From Paraperibacillus marinus (GTDB taxonomy: Bacteria > Bacillota > Bacilli > Bacillales > DSM-1321), in assembly GCF_046237605.1 (NCBI RefSeq), contig NZ_CP143542.1:1674001-1738000 (forward strand): a DNA stretch of 64,000 nt, given 5' to 3'. Of this stretch, positions 41,700 through 51,411 are shown in pieces; within the stretch, counting starts at the first letter, position 1, and each line of letters opens with the position of its first letter. A model generated the notes under the pieces. It was given only the letters and a program-made list of their open reading frames with translations. It was not told the origin of the DNA and did no database searches. Position numbers and translations under genes: made by a program.

Positions 41700-43391
41700 A
41701 TGGAAAATCAAGCTGCAGTTGAAAGAAAGATCAGGGCTGGCAGGGGTACTGAACTCGAGGCAAAAGGCTGGGTGCAGGAGGCCGCGATTCGGATGCTTAT
41801 GAACAATCTGGATGAGGAAGTGGCCGAACGGCCATCAGAATTGGTCGTTTACGGAGGTATCGGCAAAGCTGCGAGGAATTGGGAGAGTTATGATGCCATT
41901 GTTCAAACGCTGAAGAATCTTGAAAATGATGAAACCTTATTGATTCAGTCAGGAAAGCCGGTGGCTGTCTTCAGGACCCACAGTGATGCCCCGCGCGTCC
42001 TGCTTGCAAATTCCAATCTTGTACCGGCATGGGCGGACTGGGAGCATTTCCATGAGCTTGATAAAAAAGGACTGATGATGTATGGCCAGATGACGGCTGG
42101 AAGCTGGATCTATATAGGGAGCCAGGGGATTGTACAGGGAACCTATGAGACATTTGCGGAAGCTGCCCGGCAGCACTTTGGCGGCTCTCTTAAACATACG
42201 ATTACCTTGACGGCAGGCCTTGGCGGGATGGGAGGTGCACAGCCCCTGGCGGTCACAATGAATGAAGGCGTATGCCTGGCAATCGAGGCAGATGAAACCA
42301 GAATAGACCGCCGGATTGAAACAGCCTATCTGGATACAAAGGCTTCCGATGCCGGAGAGGCGGTGGCCATGGCTCTGGCAGCGAGAAAGGAAGGAAAGGC
42401 CCTTTCCATCGGGTTATTAGGGAATGCAGCAGAAATTCTGCCGCGTTTGGCAGCCATGGGATTCATACCTGACATCCTGACAGACCAGACATCAGCCCAC
42501 GATCCGCTGAACGGTTATATCCCCATCGGCCTCTCATTGGATGAAGCAGCTTCCCTCAGGGAGCTTGACCCTGATGAATACATCAGGAAATCGAAAAAAA
42601 GCATGGCGGTCCACGTAGAGGCGATGCTTACGATGAAGAACATGGGAGCCGTCGTCTTCGACTACGGCAACAATATCAGGCAGGCGGCAAAGGACGAAGG
42701 AGTCCTCGAAGCCTTCAGCTTCCCGGGGTTTGTCCCCGCCTATATCAGGCCGCTTTTCTGTGAAGGCAAAGGTCCTTTCCGCTGGGCAGCCCTCTCGGGA
42801 GATCCTGAAGATATCAGGATGATCGATGAGGCCATACTGGAGGAATTTGCCCATGATGCACACCTTTGCCACTGGATCAGGATGGCCTCGGAAAAGATTG
42901 CCTTCCAAGGATTGCCTGCCCGAATCTGCTGGCTCGGGTATGGGGATAGAGAGAGGCTGGGCGTGATTATAAATGATCTTGTGGCTTCAGGGAAAGTGAG
43001 TGCACCGGTTGTAATAGGCAGGGACCATCTGGATGCAGGCTCAGTGGCTTCGCCCAACAGGGAAACGGAGGCGATGAAGGACGGAAGTGATGCAGTGGCA
43101 GATTGGCCGATACTCAATGCCCTTATCAACGCAGTGGGAGGTGCAAGCTGGGTTTCTGTACACCATGGCGGTGGTGTGGGCATGGGGTATTCATTGCATG
43201 CCGGCATGGTCATCGTAGCAGACGGCACCCCGGAAGCAGCAGTGCGGCTCAGAAGGGTTCTGACATCAGATCCGGGAATGGGTGTCGTGCGGCATGCTGA
43301 TGCAGGATATGAGGCGGCCATTCACACTGCGAGAGAAAAAGGAATTAAAATGCCTATGCTGAAAAAGGAAGAGGATGGTGGTGAAGGCTGA
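41700..43391 (+). CDS. hutU: Urocanate hydratase
   Basis: 563 residues, slightly longer than most. MLMNNLDEEVAERPSELVVYGGIGKAARNW, GGMGGAQPLAVTMN (NAD-binding Gly-rich loop), YGNNIRQ and the C-terminal HHGGGVGMGYSLHAG are typical. It adds water to urocanate using tightly bound NAD+ to give imidazolone propionate. AGGGAGG precedes the ATG. Its stop overlaps the hutI start by one base (TGATG). Confidence 0.96.
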   Translation: MENQAAVERKIRAGRGTELEAKGWVQEAAIRMLMNNLDEEVAERPSELVVYGGIGKAARNWESYDAIVQTLKNLENDETLLIQSGKPVAVFRTHSDAPRVLLANSNLVPAWADWEHFHELDKKGLMMYGQMTAGSWIYIGSQGIVQGTYETFAEAARQHFGGSLKHTITLTAGLGGMGGAQPLAVTMNEGVCLAIEADETRIDRRIETAYLDTKASDAGEAVAMALAARKEGKALSIGLLGNAAEILPRLAAMGFIPDILTDQTSAHDPLNGYIPIGLSLDEAASLRELDPDEYIRKSKKSMAVHVEAMLTMKNMGAVVFDYGNNIRQAAKDEGVLEAFSFPGFVPAYIRPLFCEGKGPFRWAALSGDPEDIRMIDEAILEEFAHDAHLCHWIRMASEKIAFQGLPARICWLGYGDRERLGVIINDLVASGKVSAPVVIGRDHLDAGSVASPNRETEAMKDGSDAVADWPILNALINAVGGASWVSVHHGGGVGMGYSLHAGMVIVADGTPEAAVRLRRVLTSDPGMGVVRHADAGYEAAIHTAREKGIKMPMLKKEEDGGEG

Positions 43392-44668
43392 TGGCACATA
43401 CACTCATCGTCCAAAATGCAGCCCAGCTCATAACACTTGCAGGCAGCTCCGGCGCTCCGCGGACAGGTTCGGATATGTCACGGCTGGGCTTGGTTGAAGG
43501 CGGTTCTATATGGATAGAGGACGGAATCATTCAGCTTGCGGGAAGCAATCAGGAAGTCCTGGAGGCGATTCACAGAATTCCGGAAGATGCTGAAGTCATC
43601 GATGCCTCGGGAAAGCTCGTCATGCCGGGCCTGGTCGACCCGCATACTCATCTTGTCCATGCAGGGTCAAGGGAGGAAGAGTTCAATATGAGGCTCGGCG
43701 GTGCCTCTTATATGGAAATCCTGAATGCGGGAGGGGGAATCCACTCCACGGCAGAACAAACCAGGAAGGCCTCCTTTGAAAAGCTGTACAGTGCTGCGGC
43801 CGGCAGACTGGATGAGTTCCTGCTCCATGGTGTCACATCACTTGAAGCAAAGAGCGGATACGGAATGGATTGGGAAACAGAAAAAAAGCAGCTGCAGGTG
43901 GCCGCGATGCTCCATGAAAAGCACCCTGTTGATATAATCAGCACATTTATGGGTGCCCATGCAGTACCAAAAAGCTACAGGGGGAATGAAGAGGCATTCG
44001 TCAGTCTTGTAATCGAGGAAATGCTCCCGAAGGTCGCTGAAGAAAAGCTGGCCGAATTTAATGACGTCTTTTGTGAACGGGGAGTGTTCACCCCGGGGCA
44101 GTCGAGAAGAATATTGGAAGCTGGGCAGAGGCTTGGGTTAAAAGCAAAGATACACGCTGATGAAATAGAATCCTATGGTGGAGCGGAGCTGGCTGCAGAC
44201 ATCGGGGCCATCAGTGCTGACCACCTGCTGAAAGCATCCCCGCAAGGAATAAAAAGGATGGCTGAAGAAGGGGTGATCGGCGTCCTGCTTCCAGGCACTG
44301 CCTATTTTTTGATGGCAGAGTTTGCAAATGCGAGAGAAATGATAGATGGTGGTGTTCCGGTAGCTCTTTCAACTGATTTCAATCCTGGGTCATCTCCTAC
44401 TGTATCGCTTCCTTTCATCATGAATCTTGGCTGCCTGAAAATGGGGATGTCCCCTGCCGAAGTAATCACTGCAGCGACCATAAATGCCGCCTATGCCATT
44501 GACCGGGGAAGGGAAATTGGATCACTGGAGACCGGGAAAAAAGGAGATATCGTAATCTTTGATGTGGCGAACTTTTACAAGCTTCAATATTCCTATGGAG
44601 TGAATCACACTCACACTGTTATAAAAAATGGAAGGACAGTAGTCAGGAAGGGGCAATTAGTCAAATAA
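43391..44668 (+). CDS. hutI: Imidazolonepropionase
   Basis: 425 residues. Metal-dependent amidohydrolase with VDPHTHLVHAGSREEEF (HxH), GVTSLEAKSGYGMD, IHADEIESYGGAELAADIGAISADHL and STDFNPGSSPT, the last two specific for HutI. It opens imidazolone propionate to formimino-glutamate. Translation is coupled to hutU. No formiminoglutamase (hutG) gene follows. Confidence 0.96.
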   Translation: MAHTLIVQNAAQLITLAGSSGAPRTGSDMSRLGLVEGGSIWIEDGIIQLAGSNQEVLEAIHRIPEDAEVIDASGKLVMPGLVDPHTHLVHAGSREEEFNMRLGGASYMEILNAGGGIHSTAEQTRKASFEKLYSAAAGRLDEFLLHGVTSLEAKSGYGMDWETEKKQLQVAAMLHEKHPVDIISTFMGAHAVPKSYRGNEEAFVSLVIEEMLPKVAEEKLAEFNDVFCERGVFTPGQSRRILEAGQRLGLKAKIHADEIESYGGAELAADIGAISADHLLKASPQGIKRMAEEGVIGVLLPGTAYFLMAEFANAREMIDGGVPVALSTDFNPGSSPTVSLPFIMNLGCLKMGMSPAEVITAATINAAYAIDRGREIGSLETGKKGDIVIFDVANFYKLQYSYGVNHTHTVIKNGRTVVRKGQLVK

Positions 44669-44725
44669 AGCACTATTCACAATATGCCCCTTTGTGTATA
44701 ATTCTGGAAAAGAGGGGGGATTCAA

Positions 44726-45556
44726 TTGAAGCTGAAGATATACAAAGACATTCCTGCATTTTATTCAGATACCAAAGAATTTTATCTGAAAGAAGAGGTT
44801 GTGAATAACCTTCCATATGGCCTCCTTAAAAGGCTCATGGCAGAAGGGGACACAGAAATCCCTTTTATGGCAGCAGCGGAAGCGGACGAAGGAATCAGAA
44901 TTGCCTATCTCATGACACCGCCTCATAATTTGATTATTACAGCCGCGAAGGGAGTCGGGGATGAAGAGATCTTCCGTTCAGCAGATCTGCTGCTGGCCGA
45001 AAAGCTTAATCCTCCCGGTGTTATCGGTGAAAAGGAAGCCGCAGGGAAGTTTGGAGAGCACTGGTCGAAACGCACTGGAAGGCCGCTTTCCTTAGTGATG
45101 GATCAGAGGATCTATGTTCTGGAAAAATTAAATCCTATAAAACTGCCTGAAGGGAGGCTCATCGAAGCAGGGCCGTCCCATGGAGACCTTTTATATCAAT
45201 GGATAAGGGAATTCTGCTCAGAGACGGGTGTTTTATTCGAAGAAGAAAGAATCAGGGAAATGATCTCCAGGACAGTTACCTGCCTTTGGGAGGATGCGAA
45301 TGGCAGACCTGTATCCATGGCAAGGGAAGGGCGAAAAACAGAAACGGGAGCAGTTGTGACCCTGGTCTATACGCCCAAGGAACTCAGGAGCCGTGGATTT
45401 GCAGGGGCCGTGGTGAGCGGCATCAGCGGAAAAATCCTTGAAGACAGGAAATACTGCTGCCTATATACCGATCTCAGCAATCCGGTTTCTAACGGTTTAT
45501 ATATTAAAATTGGGTATCAGCCTGTTTGCGATTCCGTGTCGCTGAAATTTTCTTAA
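44726..45556 (+). CDS. GNAT-family acetyltransferase at the end of the hut operon
   Basis: 276 residues from TTG 44726 (GAGGGGGGA upstream). The N-terminal 120 residues are a degenerate GNAT-like half; the C-terminal half is a regular GNAT domain with VTLVYTPKELRSRGFAGAVVSG (RxxGxA acetyl-CoA loop) and LSNPVSNGLYIKIGYQPV. Only 57 bases separate it from hutI with no terminator, so it is likely co-transcribed. Substrate unknown; a link to histidine breakdown is inferred from position alone. Confidence 0.85.
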   Translation: MKLKIYKDIPAFYSDTKEFYLKEEVVNNLPYGLLKRLMAEGDTEIPFMAAAEADEGIRIAYLMTPPHNLIITAAKGVGDEEIFRSADLLLAEKLNPPGVIGEKEAAGKFGEHWSKRTGRPLSLVMDQRIYVLEKLNPIKLPEGRLIEAGPSHGDLLYQWIREFCSETGVLFEEERIREMISRTVTCLWEDANGRPVSMAREGRKTETGAVVTLVYTPKELRSRGFAGAVVSGISGKILEDRKYCCLYTDLSNPVSNGLYIKIGYQPVCDSVSLKFS

Positions 45557-45613
45557 AGTATTGAAGTATAATAGCTGTCAGTATCAGGCTGTAATATATA
45601 ACAGATTAACATG

Positions 45614-45652
45614 CAAAGCGAGAAATCTACTTGATTTTCGCTTTGTTTTTTT
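45614..45652 (+). terminator. Terminator ending the hut transcription unit
   Basis: CAAAGCGA/TCGCTTTG across a 16-base loop, followed by seven T. Confidence 0.85.
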
Positions 45653-45723
45653 AATGTTCAGAAAATAGCGAAAATACAGAATGATATAATGCTTAATTTA
45701 AGAGGACTTTAATACTTTTTCCT

Positions 45724-45771
45724 TTGAATATGTGTGTCGAAAGGTGTAAAATACCCTTGTAAACGTTTTAT
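45724..45771 (+). promoter_or_regulatory. odhAB promoter with an overlapping cre-like site
   Basis: TTGAAT (45724-45729), 17-base spacer, TAAAAT (45747-45752). TTGTAAACGTTTTAT (45757-45771) matches the CcpA cre consensus WTGNAARCGNWWWCA at 13 of 15 positions and covers the expected start site, the arrangement used for repression. The 146 bases from here to odhA are AT-rich leader without another feature. Confidence 0.65.
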
Positions 45772-45917
45772 CCTTCGAATTTTAAGAATAATTACTTATT
45801 CAATTACTATTGTTATATAACTTAATAAGAGATTTTTAGTAGAACGAATGAAGGGTATAAATTCTTTAAGGGATATTGCGCATGAAAATACTTAATGGAA
45901 TGGTTGGGGGTTTGAAA

Positions 45918-48764
45918 ATGACCAACATAAAATCAGCGGACCTGAATCCCTGGAAAGGTCTCTCAGGGCCGAACCTTGGCTATGTACTGGAGCAGTATGA
46001 CCTCTTTCTTGATGATTCCGAGTCTGTCGGCTCAGATTTAAAAGAATTATTTGAAACATGGGGCTCCCCGGAAGCAGCTGTGCCAGCTGCGGGCCAGCCG
46101 GCCGCACAGCAGGGACCGCATGGCGTTCCGCTGAGTGCGGATATGATGAAAAAGGTGATGTCTGCGGTCCAATTGGCAGAAAACATCCGTGCCTATGGAC
46201 ATCTGGCGGCAAATATCTATCCTTTGAATGAAGTTCCAAAGGAAAATGACGTGATCAGAATTTCCAGCTATAACCTGACAGAGGCGGACCTGAAGGGCAT
46301 CCCGGCTGAACTGATCAGCCCGTACCTGCCGAAAAACATCAAGGACGGCTACGAGGCGATTAAATTTCTAAAGGAATCCTATTCAAAAACAATAGCCTTC
46401 CAATTCAATCATGTTAATGATCTTGAAGAAAAATACTGGCTGAATGAAATGGTCGAGTCCGGCCGGATCTTCCGCGACCTTAACAGTGATGAAAAAATCG
46501 GCCTATTCAAAAGGCTGAGTGAAGTAGAAGGATTTGAAAAATTCCTGCACAAAACTTTCGTCGGACAGAAGCGATTCTCCATCGAAGGACTTGATACACT
46601 GGTACCTGTCCTGGATGAAGTCATCTCAGAAGCAGTTCAGAGCGGAACAGAAAGCATCAATATCGCCATGGCTCACCGCGGCCGGCTGAGCGTTCTGGCC
46701 CATGTGCTCCGAAAACCATATGAAGTCATCTTTTCGGAATTCCAGCATGCGCCTAACAAGGAACTGGTTCCATCTGAAGGCTCCATTGGAATCAACTTCG
46801 GCTGGACGGGAGATGTGAAATACCATCTGGGTGCAGACAGGCAGATTAAGGATGAAAGCACTGTAAAAGCCCGTATCACGCTAGCCAATAATCCGAGCCA
46901 TCTTGAGTTCGTAGGTTCGATTGTGGAAGGTTTCACAAGGGCTGCACAGGATGACAGGACAGAGGCAGGGTATCCGGCTCAGGATGATGAAAAGTCATTG
47001 GCCATCATCATTCATGGCGATGCCGCCTTCCCTGGTGAAGGAATCGTGGCAGAAACGCTGAACCTCAGCGGCCTGAAAGGGTATAAAACCGGCGGAACGG
47101 TCCATATCATTACAAACAATATGATTGGATTTACCACTGAGAGTGAAGACTCCCGCTCCACAAAATATGCAAGCGATCTTGCCAAAGGGTTTGAGGTCCC
47201 GATTGTACACGTTAATGCGGATGATCCGGAAGCCTGCATCGCTGCAGTGGAGCTCGCCTATCAATATCGCAGGAAATTTAAAAAGGATTTCTTGATTGAT
47301 TTAATCGGATATAGAAGATTCGGACATAACGAAATGGATGAACCGCTGGTCACGAATCCACAAATGTACAACCTGATCCATAAACATCCTACAATCACCG
47401 AGCTGTATTCCAAGAGGCTGCTGGATGCAGGCGTGCTTGACGGACAGAAGGCTCAGGAGATAAAAACGGGTGTAGAAAACAGGCTGAAGGAAGCATACAG
47501 TAAGGTTGATACAAAGAACAAAAAAGAAACACCAGAAGACCTGGTGCCGCCTGATACCGTGGAAAACGGGCTTCCGAAAATCCCGACTGCCGTGCCGCTG
47601 GAAACATTGCAGCAGATCAACGATGAGCTCGTGCAGTGGCCAAAAGAATTTAAGATCATGAAAAAGCTTGAGAAAATCCTGTCAAGACGCCTGGATGCTT
47701 TCAAGGAAAACGGCAAAGTAGACTGGGCTCAGGCCGAGACCCTTGCATTCGCAAGCATCCTTGCTGACGGCACACCAATTCGCCTGACCGGGCAGGATTC
47801 AGAACGAGGAACCTTCGCCCATCGCCACCTGGTGCTGCATGATTATGAAAACGGGAAAAAGCATTCACCGCTCCATACGCTCAGCATGGTGAATTCGTCC
47901 TTTGCCATCCATAACAGCCCGCTGACTGAAACGGCAGTACTCGGCTTTGAATATGGCTATAACATCTATTCTCCAGAAACCCTGGTTCTCTGGGAAGCGC
48001 AGTATGGAGATTTTGCCAATGTGGCCCAGGTTGTTTTTGACCAGTTCATATCTGCTGGAAGGGCTAAATGGGGACAAAAATCCGGCTTGGTCATGCTCCT
48101 TCCGCACGGATATGAAGGACAGGGTCCTGAACACTCCAGCGGAAGACTTGAGAGATTCCTGCAATTGGCTGCAGAAAATAACTGGACAGTTGCCAATCTC
48201 TCCACAGCCGCTCAATATTTCCATATCTTAAGGAGGCAGGCTGCCATCCTCAAAATGGAAGAAGTAAGACCGCTTGTAATCATGGCACCAAAGAGCCTTC
48301 TCAGAAATCCGCTGACATCTTCCATTCCGGCTGAGTTCTCTGAGGGTGAATTCAAGTCCTTCATGGAAGAGCCGCTGCTTGGAAAGAATGCTGATGCAGT
48401 TGAACGCATCGTTTTCAGCACAGGCAAAATGGCCATCGACCTTTCGGACAGCGTGAAAGGGAAAGAAGATACTGACTGGCTTCATATCATCAGGCTGGAA
48501 GAAATCTATCCATTCCCATTCGAAGAAATCCAGAAGTTCCTGTCAAGCTTTAAGAATCTCAAGGAAATATACTGGACACAGGAAGAACCGAAGAACATGG
48601 GAGCCTGGAGCTTTGTCGAGCCGCGTCTCGCCACTGCCGCACCCGATGGTGTGAAGGTACAGTATGTGGGCCGTAAAAGGCGTTCAAGCCCGGCTGAGGG
48701 AGATCCGAATGTCCATAAGAAGGAACAGCATAGAATTATCGATACAACGTTAACTCGCAATTAA
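45918..48764 (+). CDS. odhA: 2-oxoglutarate dehydrogenase E1 component
   Basis: 948 residues with the OdhA N-terminus (GPNLGYVLEQYDLF), MAHRGRLSVLAHVLRKP, the thiamine-diphosphate region HGDAAFPGEGIVAETLNLS, RRFGHNEMDEP and the C-terminal transketolase-like half (PHGYEGQGPEHSSGRLERFLQL). It decarboxylates 2-oxoglutarate in the TCA cycle and passes the succinyl group to OdhB. The ATG at 45918, with GGGGG nine bases upstream, gives the usual Bacillus length; earlier in-frame ATGs exist at 45882 and 45900. 16 bases separate it from odhB. Confidence 0.97.
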   Translation: MTNIKSADLNPWKGLSGPNLGYVLEQYDLFLDDSESVGSDLKELFETWGSPEAAVPAAGQPAAQQGPHGVPLSADMMKKVMSAVQLAENIRAYGHLAANIYPLNEVPKENDVIRISSYNLTEADLKGIPAELISPYLPKNIKDGYEAIKFLKESYSKTIAFQFNHVNDLEEKYWLNEMVESGRIFRDLNSDEKIGLFKRLSEVEGFEKFLHKTFVGQKRFSIEGLDTLVPVLDEVISEAVQSGTESINIAMAHRGRLSVLAHVLRKPYEVIFSEFQHAPNKELVPSEGSIGINFGWTGDVKYHLGADRQIKDESTVKARITLANNPSHLEFVGSIVEGFTRAAQDDRTEAGYPAQDDEKSLAIIIHGDAAFPGEGIVAETLNLSGLKGYKTGGTVHIITNNMIGFTTESEDSRSTKYASDLAKGFEVPIVHVNADDPEACIAAVELAYQYRRKFKKDFLIDLIGYRRFGHNEMDEPLVTNPQMYNLIHKHPTITELYSKRLLDAGVLDGQKAQEIKTGVENRLKEAYSKVDTKNKKETPEDLVPPDTVENGLPKIPTAVPLETLQQINDELVQWPKEFKIMKKLEKILSRRLDAFKENGKVDWAQAETLAFASILADGTPIRLTGQDSERGTFAHRHLVLHDYENGKKHSPLHTLSMVNSSFAIHNSPLTETAVLGFEYGYNIYSPETLVLWEAQYGDFANVAQVVFDQFISAGRAKWGQKSGLVMLLPHGYEGQGPEHSSGRLERFLQLAAENNWTVANLSTAAQYFHILRRQAAILKMEEVRPLVIMAPKSLLRNPLTSSIPAEFSEGEFKSFMEEPLLGKNADAVERIVFSTGKMAIDLSDSVKGKEDTDWLHIIRLEEIYPFPFEEIQKFLSSFKNLKEIYWTQEEPKNMGAWSFVEPRLATAAPDGVKVQYVGRKRRSSPAEGDPNVHKKEQHRIIDTTLTRN

Positions 48765-48780
48765 AAAGGGGAGAGTACTC

Positions 48781-50049
48781 ATGGCCGAAATTATTGTACC
48801 AGAATTAGCAGAATCAATCTCAGAGGGAACGATTGCCCAGTGGCTGAAACAGCCGGGCGATCAAGTCCAAAAGGGAGAATACATCGTAGAACTGGAAACA
48901 GATAAAGTCAATGTTGAGATTATATCTGATTATGATGGAGTGCTGTCCAAGCAGCTTTTTGAAGAAGGGGACACAGTAAAAGTAGGGGAAGCAATAGCAG
49001 TGGTCGGAGAAGGTGCAGAAGGTTCGGGCACATCAGCGCCGGCTTCCTCTGCAGCAGCTCCAGCAGAACAAAAAACAGAGCCTGAAGCAGTCATTCAGGA
49101 TAAAGTAAACTCCGGAGAGGCACAGCCCTCGCCAAAACCGCATAAATCCATCGCATCTCCAGCGGCGAGAAAGCTTGCACGTGAAAAAGGGATCAGCCTT
49201 GATACGGTTCCTACTCCAGATCCGCTTGGCCGGGTACGGGTGCAGGATGTAGCGTCATTCGACGGCCGCCAGGCAGAGCCTGTCCGCGCGGAAGCACCTG
49301 CACCAAAGGCGGCCGCACCGCAGCAGCAGGCCGCTGAAAATCCAGCCAAGCCGGTGGAACGACAAAAAATGTCACGCAGACGCCAGACGATTGCAAAAAG
49401 GCTGGTAGAAGTACAGCACACAGCTGCTATGCTGACTACTTTCAATGAAGTAGACATGACGGCCATCATGAACCTGCGCAATAAAAGAAAAGATGCTTTC
49501 TTAAAGAATAATGATGTTAAGCTCGGCTTCATGAGTTTCTTCACAAAAGCAGTGGTGGGAGCCCTTAAAAAGTTCCCGCTGTTGAATGCTGAGATTCAGG
49601 GTGACGAATTAGTCATCAAAAAGTTCTATGATATCGGCATTGCCGTATCAGCTGAAGATGGACTTGTCGTTCCAGTCGTACGTGATGCTGACAAGATGAC
49701 TTTTGCGGATATTGAAAAAGAAATCGGTGCATTAGCCAATAAAGCAAGATCTAAAAAGCTTGCTGTTTCTGATTTAACGGGAGGAACGTTCACCATTACC
49801 AACGGCGGCACTTTCGGTTCCCTTCTTTCTACACCAATCTTGAACTCTCCTCAGGTTGGGATTTTGGGGATGCACAAAATCCAGGTTCGTCCTGTCGCGA
49901 TCGACGATGAAAGAATGGAAAACCGTCCAATGATGTATCTTGCGTTATCATATGACCACCGTATTGTTGACGGGAAGGAAGCAGTAAGCTTCCTGGTAAA
50001 GGTCAAGGAACTACTGGAAGACCCAGAAGCTTTATTGCTTGAAGGCTGA
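48781..50049 (+). CDS. odhB: Dihydrolipoyl succinyltransferase (2-oxoglutarate dehydrogenase E2)
   Basis: 422 residues. Lipoyl domain with the modified Lys in ELETDKVNVE (about residue 42), an Ala/Pro linker, a peripheral-subunit-binding domain (SPAARKLAREKGISLDTV), a second Ala/Pro-rich linker, and the catalytic acetyltransferase core ending SYDHRIVDGKEAVSFLV (active-site His and Asp). The fixed E2 architecture forms the core of the complex. AAGGGGAGAG precedes the ATG. No lpd gene follows; E3 must be encoded elsewhere. Confidence 0.97.
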   Translation: MAEIIVPELAESISEGTIAQWLKQPGDQVQKGEYIVELETDKVNVEIISDYDGVLSKQLFEEGDTVKVGEAIAVVGEGAEGSGTSAPASSAAAPAEQKTEPEAVIQDKVNSGEAQPSPKPHKSIASPAARKLAREKGISLDTVPTPDPLGRVRVQDVASFDGRQAEPVRAEAPAPKAAAPQQQAAENPAKPVERQKMSRRRQTIAKRLVEVQHTAAMLTTFNEVDMTAIMNLRNKRKDAFLKNNDVKLGFMSFFTKAVVGALKKFPLLNAEIQGDELVIKKFYDIGIAVSAEDGLVVPVVRDADKMTFADIEKEIGALANKARSKKLAVSDLTGGTFTITNGGTFGSLLSTPILNSPQVGILGMHKIQVRPVAIDDERMENRPMMYLALSYDHRIVDGKEAVSFLVKVKELLEDPEALLLEG

Positions 50050-50262
50050 TCTGACTTAGATGTTCCAATAAAACCAGCATGAGGTTTCTACTCGCAGCCC
50101 ATGCATGGAAAGCAACCTGGACAAGAGCAGGAACAAACACAATAAGGCGGTGGAGCGGAGTAAGGCCCAGGCAGGAATGCCAGTAAAATAAATGATGTTT
50201 ACACTCAGCTGCACAAGGCCTTATGATACATGCAGCTCCGCCCCTTTTCCACAAAAACATAT

Positions 50263-50310
50263 GGCAGGCCCCAAAACGCTTATTTCAGCGTTTGGGGCCT
50301 GTCCTTTTTT
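50263..50310 (+). terminator. Strong terminator after odhAB
   Basis: GGCAGGCCCCAAAACGC pairs with GCGTTTGGGGCCTGTCC, followed by seven T. Between 50050 and 50262, and from 50311 to 50478, I see no gene or clear signal. Confidence 0.93.
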
Positions 50311-50478
50311 TGCTGGCAATGATACAGGCAGCAGAGAGATTTCTTACTAACAGAAGAATAATTCACAGGGTGAATATATTAAATTCGTCTGAAAAATCCT
50401 TGATTCAACGGTTCCTGTAAGAGATAATAATATAAAAATTTGGAAAATTTTTATAAATAGAAAAGGCAGGTTGGGTCA

Positions 50479-51411
50479 ATGACGACAATTACAGATATTA
50501 AGGCGAATATTGAAAAGGTATTGGTAGGAAAAGGAGAAGTGATTGATTTAATTCTTCAGGCACTCCTGGCCAACGGCCATGTACTCCTGGAAGATGTGCC
50601 AGGGACCGGAAAGACAGTACTTGCAAAGTCCACTGCCAAAAGTATTGGGGGCATCTTTTCAAGAATACAATTTACGCCTGATGTTCTTCCAGGTGATATC
50701 ACGGGTCTCGAGTTCTTCAATCCTGCTGTCAGCCAGTTTGAAACAAGAATCGGGCCGATCTATGCCAATATACTGCTGGCAGATGAAATCAACAGGGCGA
50801 TGCCAAGGACGCAGTCCAGTCTTTTAGAGGCAATGGAGGAACGGCAGATCACTATAGAAAAAAACACCATGCCGCTGCCAAAGCCGTTCATAGTTATTGC
50901 CACCCAGAACCCTATTGAATCACACGGCACTTTTCCGCTGCCAGAGGCGCAGCTCGACCGCTTCTTGATGTGTATACCCATGGGTTATCCTTCTTTTGAA
51001 GATGAAAAAATGATTATGAGGAAATTCAGGACAAACCAGCCCCTTGACAGCCTGGAGGCCTGTATTGGAATAGATGAGCTGCTCGAGCTGCAGGAAACCA
51101 CAAAAAATGTGTATCTTTCTGAAGCAGTAGAGGACTATCTCCTTAAGCTCGTCACGGCAACCCGGTCACATGAATGGATCTCTCAGGGACTGAGCCCTCG
51201 TGCAACCCTCGGCTTTATGCGCTGTGTGCAGGCAAGGGCCGTTCTTCTTGGCAGGGATTATGGTACACCGGATGATGTTCACTTCACCTTCCCTTATGTA
51301 GCAGCGCACAGGCTGACCTTATCCATGGACGGCTCGATCAGGACTACACCAAAGGAATTGATTGAAGATATCCTAAAAGAAGTGGATGTGCCCGTGGAGA
51401 TTGCCAGATGA
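50479..51411 (+). CDS. MoxR-family AAA+ ATPase
   Basis: 310 residues: Walker A DVPGTGKTVLAK, Walker B ILLADEINRA, sensor IATQNPIESHGTFPLPEAQLDRFLM, and an AAA-lid with SPRATLGFMRCVQARAVLLGRDYGTPDDV. MoxR ATPases act as chaperone-like remodellers and are nearly always followed by a DUF58 gene, as here (4-base overlap). In B. subtilis the corresponding set is yeaB-region yeaC/yeaD/yebA-like. AGGTTGGG precedes the ATG. Confidence 0.93.
   Translation: MTTITDIKANIEKVLVGKGEVIDLILQALLANGHVLLEDVPGTGKTVLAKSTAKSIGGIFSRIQFTPDVLPGDITGLEFFNPAVSQFETRIGPIYANILLADEINRAMPRTQSSLLEAMEERQITIEKNTMPLPKPFIVIATQNPIESHGTFPLPEAQLDRFLMCIPMGYPSFEDEKMIMRKFRTNQPLDSLEACIGIDELLELQETTKNVYLSEAVEDYLLKLVTATRSHEWISQGLSPRATLGFMRCVQARAVLLGRDYGTPDDVHFTFPYVAAHRLTLSMDGSIRTTPKELIEDILKEVDVPVEIAR

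Noticed and set aside
50050..50262. Small gene between odhB and its terminator
   Set aside because: Short frames lack ribosome binding sites and none is recognisable; treated as 3' untranslated sequence.
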